A stretch of 64,000 nucleotides of DNA from Timema cristinae. Its lineage: Eukaryota > Arthropoda > Insecta > Phasmatodea > Timematidae. This document shows positions 60,273-64,000 of this stretch, in pieces. The notes under the pieces were generated by a model. That model saw nothing but the letters and a program-made list of their open reading frames with translations. It was not told the origin of the DNA and searched no databases. The position numbers were made by a program, and so were the translations under genes. Where the stretch lies: contig JBCFYV010009882.1 in assembly GCA_039000515.1 (NCBI GenBank), positions 58,334,277 through 58,398,276 of the forward strand, in the 5' to 3' direction. Each line of letters opens with the position of its first letter. Position 1 is the first letter of the stretch.

Positions 60273-63200
60273 AATGCAAATGGCCTGATGGTAGGTCAAG
60301 GTCAAATAATGCTTAGGGGTGATGCAACAGGTAAAAAACACATTCAAAATAGAGTAATATTAAACTAGAGAATAGGATCTAAGGTCAATATATGCTAGCT
60401 TGTCTATGTGCTATTAATAATTTAGTTTATTCAAAGATTATTTTATAATATTTAAAACAAACTTATAATAATACATAAAGAATAAGCTACATTCAGTTCT
60501 AGCTATCCCACATTTTTAAAATTAATTATATTTGGTTTACTTTTGTTTACGTTGCTTTTAGCAAAGTAGCCGGAACATCAATTGAAATATATTTTACGAG
60601 AACAGACATAAAAATTTCGTCAAAAGGGCTAACAGATAATAAAATGGATTAGATAAATTATTTTAATAGATGTGTCCCCACTACGGAACAATCTCTATTA
60701 CTTGAAAAATATCCCATAACCCTCTAAAACATTCCTCTTCCTCATACTAAAAAATTACAAAAAGGTTCTCTTTATTTGTGTATTTCCCTGAAATAATTAA
60801 TTAACTAAACAACTAAACACAACAAATCCAGTGTTTTCTCTTTTGTGATCGCAGGGAAACCGTCCTACCTCCCATTGCCTCGCCTGAACAATTCCTACAA
60901 AGTGAAACAAAGTAAAAAAAGGGAGCAATGGGGTCTGGGGAGATGTTATATAAGGGGTGTGGGGTTGGTTTCACAGGGTTGTCGGAGCCTTAGCCCTCTA
61001 GCCAACACCACCAGAACAGTTATGTTGTTATGGAACCTTTAACACAAAGTTAGCTGGCCATCCTTTTACACAAACAGAAGCGCATACGTGACATACCACT
61101 GTTAATAGTGAAATTCTTGATGAAATTTGTTTTCGCACACCGTGAGATTCAACTTTGTTCCTTCGTTTACTTGCCCGGTTACATGGGCCTACTTTGGAAT
61201 GGAAAATAATTATTAGAATCTCCATCGTTCTTTGTCCAGAGGTGGTTGGGGGGTGGAATTGAAAACGGAACGAGTAAAACCCTATGAAAGCATTGCTATG
61301 CCGCCTTACTCCTCTCCCCCTTCCAAGGCTGTACGCAATTTCTCTTTTAATTCTTTCTGACTTCTGTATTTCTGATGACGCTAGTTTGGTTTTCAAGCGT
61401 TTTTTTTTCGTATCTCCAAAAGCATAAGCGTGAAACTGAACGGCCTGAAGCAATTTTTGGTGGGATTACTTCTCTCCTTCACCGACTTGGCTCTAAAAAT
61501 AGCCAAACCTCCCCCCAACCCCTCAGCGTCATCAACACGGGTGGAATAGCTTAATAAATGATTTTTTTAAATATTCATGAGCGTTTGTTTGTTGAAATAA
61601 CAATGAAAAATCTAATATGAAAGCAAAGGTGAAAGGAATGAAAATACACTAACTTGTAAAAATAGATAAAGTGGATCGTGTTTCCTTTTTATAGAACAGA
61701 ATTGGCAAGTATCGTACATAATCCAAGAAAACAATGTGGGGTGAACCATTTTTTATTTCAGGCTTTCTCACTTTTCTCTCCTTTGTGCTTATTTATAGTA
61801 GGTTTACATAACGTTCGTCCTACTGTTTTGAATCCACATTCTCTCCACCTCAACTCCACACTCGTCATGAGAAATATGATCCAAGTGTCAGATCCTTTAT
61901 TAATACTCACTGGTCAATATAATATCATGATATTGTTTCCGAACGCGATGCAGTGAATTAATTTTCGCCAAATGAAACGGCTGATATACCAGCCAATATT
62001 AGTTTGGATATATTTAGTTATGTCCTTTATATCTTAACACTTCTACTAGGTATACGCTTTTTATAATGCCAATGGCGTAGGGATAAGGACAGCAAGGCTT
62101 AGCTAATATATTCCAGCATTTTCTGGGGCTGGCGGCCGGTGGGAGGGTGGGAGGAAGTGTATATAGAAAATAAACTCTACATACCAGTTATAACTTTAGC
62201 CAAGATCTCGCCATCACCATAAATCCGGTCTATACGAACCTGACAATTATTTGGCATAAACACAAATGTAAATCTTTAATTTAACCACTTTATGAACCTT
62301 AAAAACCGAAACATAGTAATATTAATAATATTTTTCTCGCTATATCTCTACCTAAACTAACATGAACAAAGAAGTTGTCTGATTCGTAAGAGTGGGGGAA
62401 TCGTGGTCAAGTCCTGATTGAGGTACTGATATTTTATAAACTCCATAATGCAGGTGTGGCTACACTTTCTTAAGATCTTACCTTCCTCGTATTTACACAA
62501 TTTGTGTTAATATTTATATATCCAGGACGTATGACATGGAAAGATAATTTTCCTAGACCCATTAATAATTAAAATACAATCAAGATTGATATTTTATAAT
62601 GTAATAATATTCAAATCCATACGATTCTACATCATATATAATCTAATAAAGGGTGTACAGAAGAAAAAATTATGTGCAAAATATTTTTTATTCTAATGTG
62701 AATTGACGAGATGAACACAAGTTACATATCGACATAATTCCTATTGAACACTAATATATGATGCCTTGAATGATGACACATCCTTTCATGCAAATATTAT
62801 ATACAAACACGATATCAGCTCTAATTGATGTCTGACATTTCATACAATTAAATGCCCCTCAGCCAAGCTTATATGGGGAACAATTTATATTCTCAGTGAC
62901 AATGGTTTGATTGTGGATGATGCCTAAAATAAAGTATTAGTTGTTATTGAACTACTACATTCCAACTCTATCCTGTTCGTCGTTAATACTAGGTTTGTAC
63001 TAATAACTAGGCGTGGTATTCTAGCTTAAATTTGACTTTTATAGATGCTTTGAGTTTAGCATAGTCTTTATAATTACCAGTGGACAGAGCTCATCATAGT
63101 GTACTGTGATATTTGTATTTTGTTAGTCCATCCAGATGAAAAAGAGAAGTCGGGGTAAAAATGTACACGAGGAGATTCCTATTTGATCCTTATTCTCTTC

Positions 63201-64000
63201 CAGGGGTCAGGGAATACACTCCACGGTGAATGACGCGGTAGCGATGCGGTGAATGTTGCTCGCTCACTTGTTTAGCTTTTGGGGAATTATTGATCCGCGG
63301 GAAAGCATCTTCCCCCCACCCCCTAAAACTCCTCCTACTTCTTCTTCCTCTTCACGACTTACCCCTTCACCCTTACACCCCATCCCCTACCCCTTCATTC
63401 CCAGTTTCAGCCCAAAGAACAGGCCAAGACAGCAAAGATCTACAATACAATACATTACAAGAAGAACAACATGCAAAAAGATAAAAAAAGAGAAGAATTT
63501 CATTCTAATATGATCTCCTTCGTTTCTCCCTACTTTTATTCGATGGTTGTTCAGTATAGGGCCTACATATAATTGATTAAGTTTTCATATTTTATAAAAA
63601 GTACAAGGTCATCTCTTCTTACCTCTCTGTATCCAGATCCACATTTAGTCACCCGTTCAAGTGAAACATAATTAAAATGATTTAATTTAATTATAAACAC
63701 CAAGAGCGTAGCCAATTTAAAGACAAATATCCTAACACTGAGGTATTTCTTTTGGAAAGGGCCTTTTTGGAGCTTCAAAAGCACTGAGACAATTCCCAAG
63801 ACCACAATTATTATATTAAAATGTTCAAATTTGACACATTTAAAATGACTTTATTTGCATGAGATATGTTTTATAGTCATTTGCTTAGATCTCGGAACTA
63901 TGAAATATCGTGTTAAACGTCGTTAAAATCTATATAGTTTCACCTTTTCATTAGTTTTTTTCAATTAATAATCCTAAATTTAACGATTCTTAATCTTAGA
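60273..64000. other. No gene recognised; includes a GC-richer patch and a pyrimidine-rich patch
   Basis: The patch at 60,840-61,560 is less AT-rich and contains a 141-codon minus-strand frame (61,028-61,453) with no recognisable domain. The patch at 63,300-63,420 is C/T-rich. Neither repeats elsewhere in the window. A diverged SINE B copy lies at about 62,040-62,240. Confidence 0.5.
62040..62240 (-). mobile_element. Probable diverged SINE family B copy
   Basis: In the complement orientation GGCGTAGGGATAAGGACAGC, GGGAGGAAGTGTATA and AGATCTCGCCATCACCATAA keep the order of SINE B landmarks (GATATAGGGATAAGGAAGG, GGAGGGAGTGTG and CTCACCGTCATCGGCA). Divergence is high. Confidence 0.5.

Noticed and set aside
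61028..61453. 141-codon minus-strand frame, the longest outside transposons and microsatellites
   Set aside because: No domain recognised and low-complexity basic patches. Kept only as a weak finding.

Overview
The window reads as AT-rich, repeat-dense eukaryotic intergenic (or intronic) DNA, most likely from an arthropod and probably an insect. The evidence is the transposon mix: a Jockey-type LINE with a zinc-knuckle ORF1, R1-like and other arthropod-type non-LTR fragments, a Helitron-type helicase remnant, tRNA-headed SINEs, long microsatellites and no dense set of open genes. I found no intact host protein-coding gene and no convincing functional RNA gene. The species cannot be named from sequence alone.

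Layout. 0-12 kb: a LINE tail fragment, a tRNA-like pseudogene, SINE copies, a 204-bp near-perfect palindrome (5,928-6,131) and otherwise unassigned AT-rich DNA. 12.2-17.3 kb: a full-length Jockey-like element on the minus strand, bounded by a 13-bp target-site duplication. Its overlapping ORF1 and ORF2 are broken by five visible lesions, and its 5' UTR carries a tandem repeat. 18.5-19.7 kb: a decayed Helitron-type PIF1 helicase on the minus strand. 25.0-26.2 kb: a strongly G-depleted, CATACCA-rich degenerate repeat. 30.1-30.8 kb: an R1-like reverse-transcriptase fragment. 36.7-38.4 kb: two related dispersed repeats surrounding a 5'-truncated 3' end of the same Jockey family. 39.4-43.4 kb: an old LINE on the minus strand, split by a SINE, apparently by a 152-bp palindrome, and by a block holding a second LINE fragment in the opposite orientation. 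49.7-52.9 kb: a SINE cluster and a roughly 450-bp CATA microsatellite. 57.2-59.2 kb: the most notable region, two adjacent decayed plus-strand genes. One resembles the capsid-like F54H12.2 family and the other an adenain-type cysteine protease. Their order suggests a fossil Polinton/Maverick-like (adintovirus-type) element. A degenerate tandem repeat with TGACGT-type motifs follows at 59.8-60.3 kb.

How the parts relate. Two SINE families (A and B, named here only) have different tRNA-like heads but share a 3' tail ending in GACGCGGTGCTAATAAT, which suggests that one LINE machinery mobilised both. SINE A has a perfect 14-bp target-site duplication at 50.1 kb and looks young. The LINE, Helitron and virus-like remnants are heavily decayed. 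The window therefore reads as layers of insertions of different ages.
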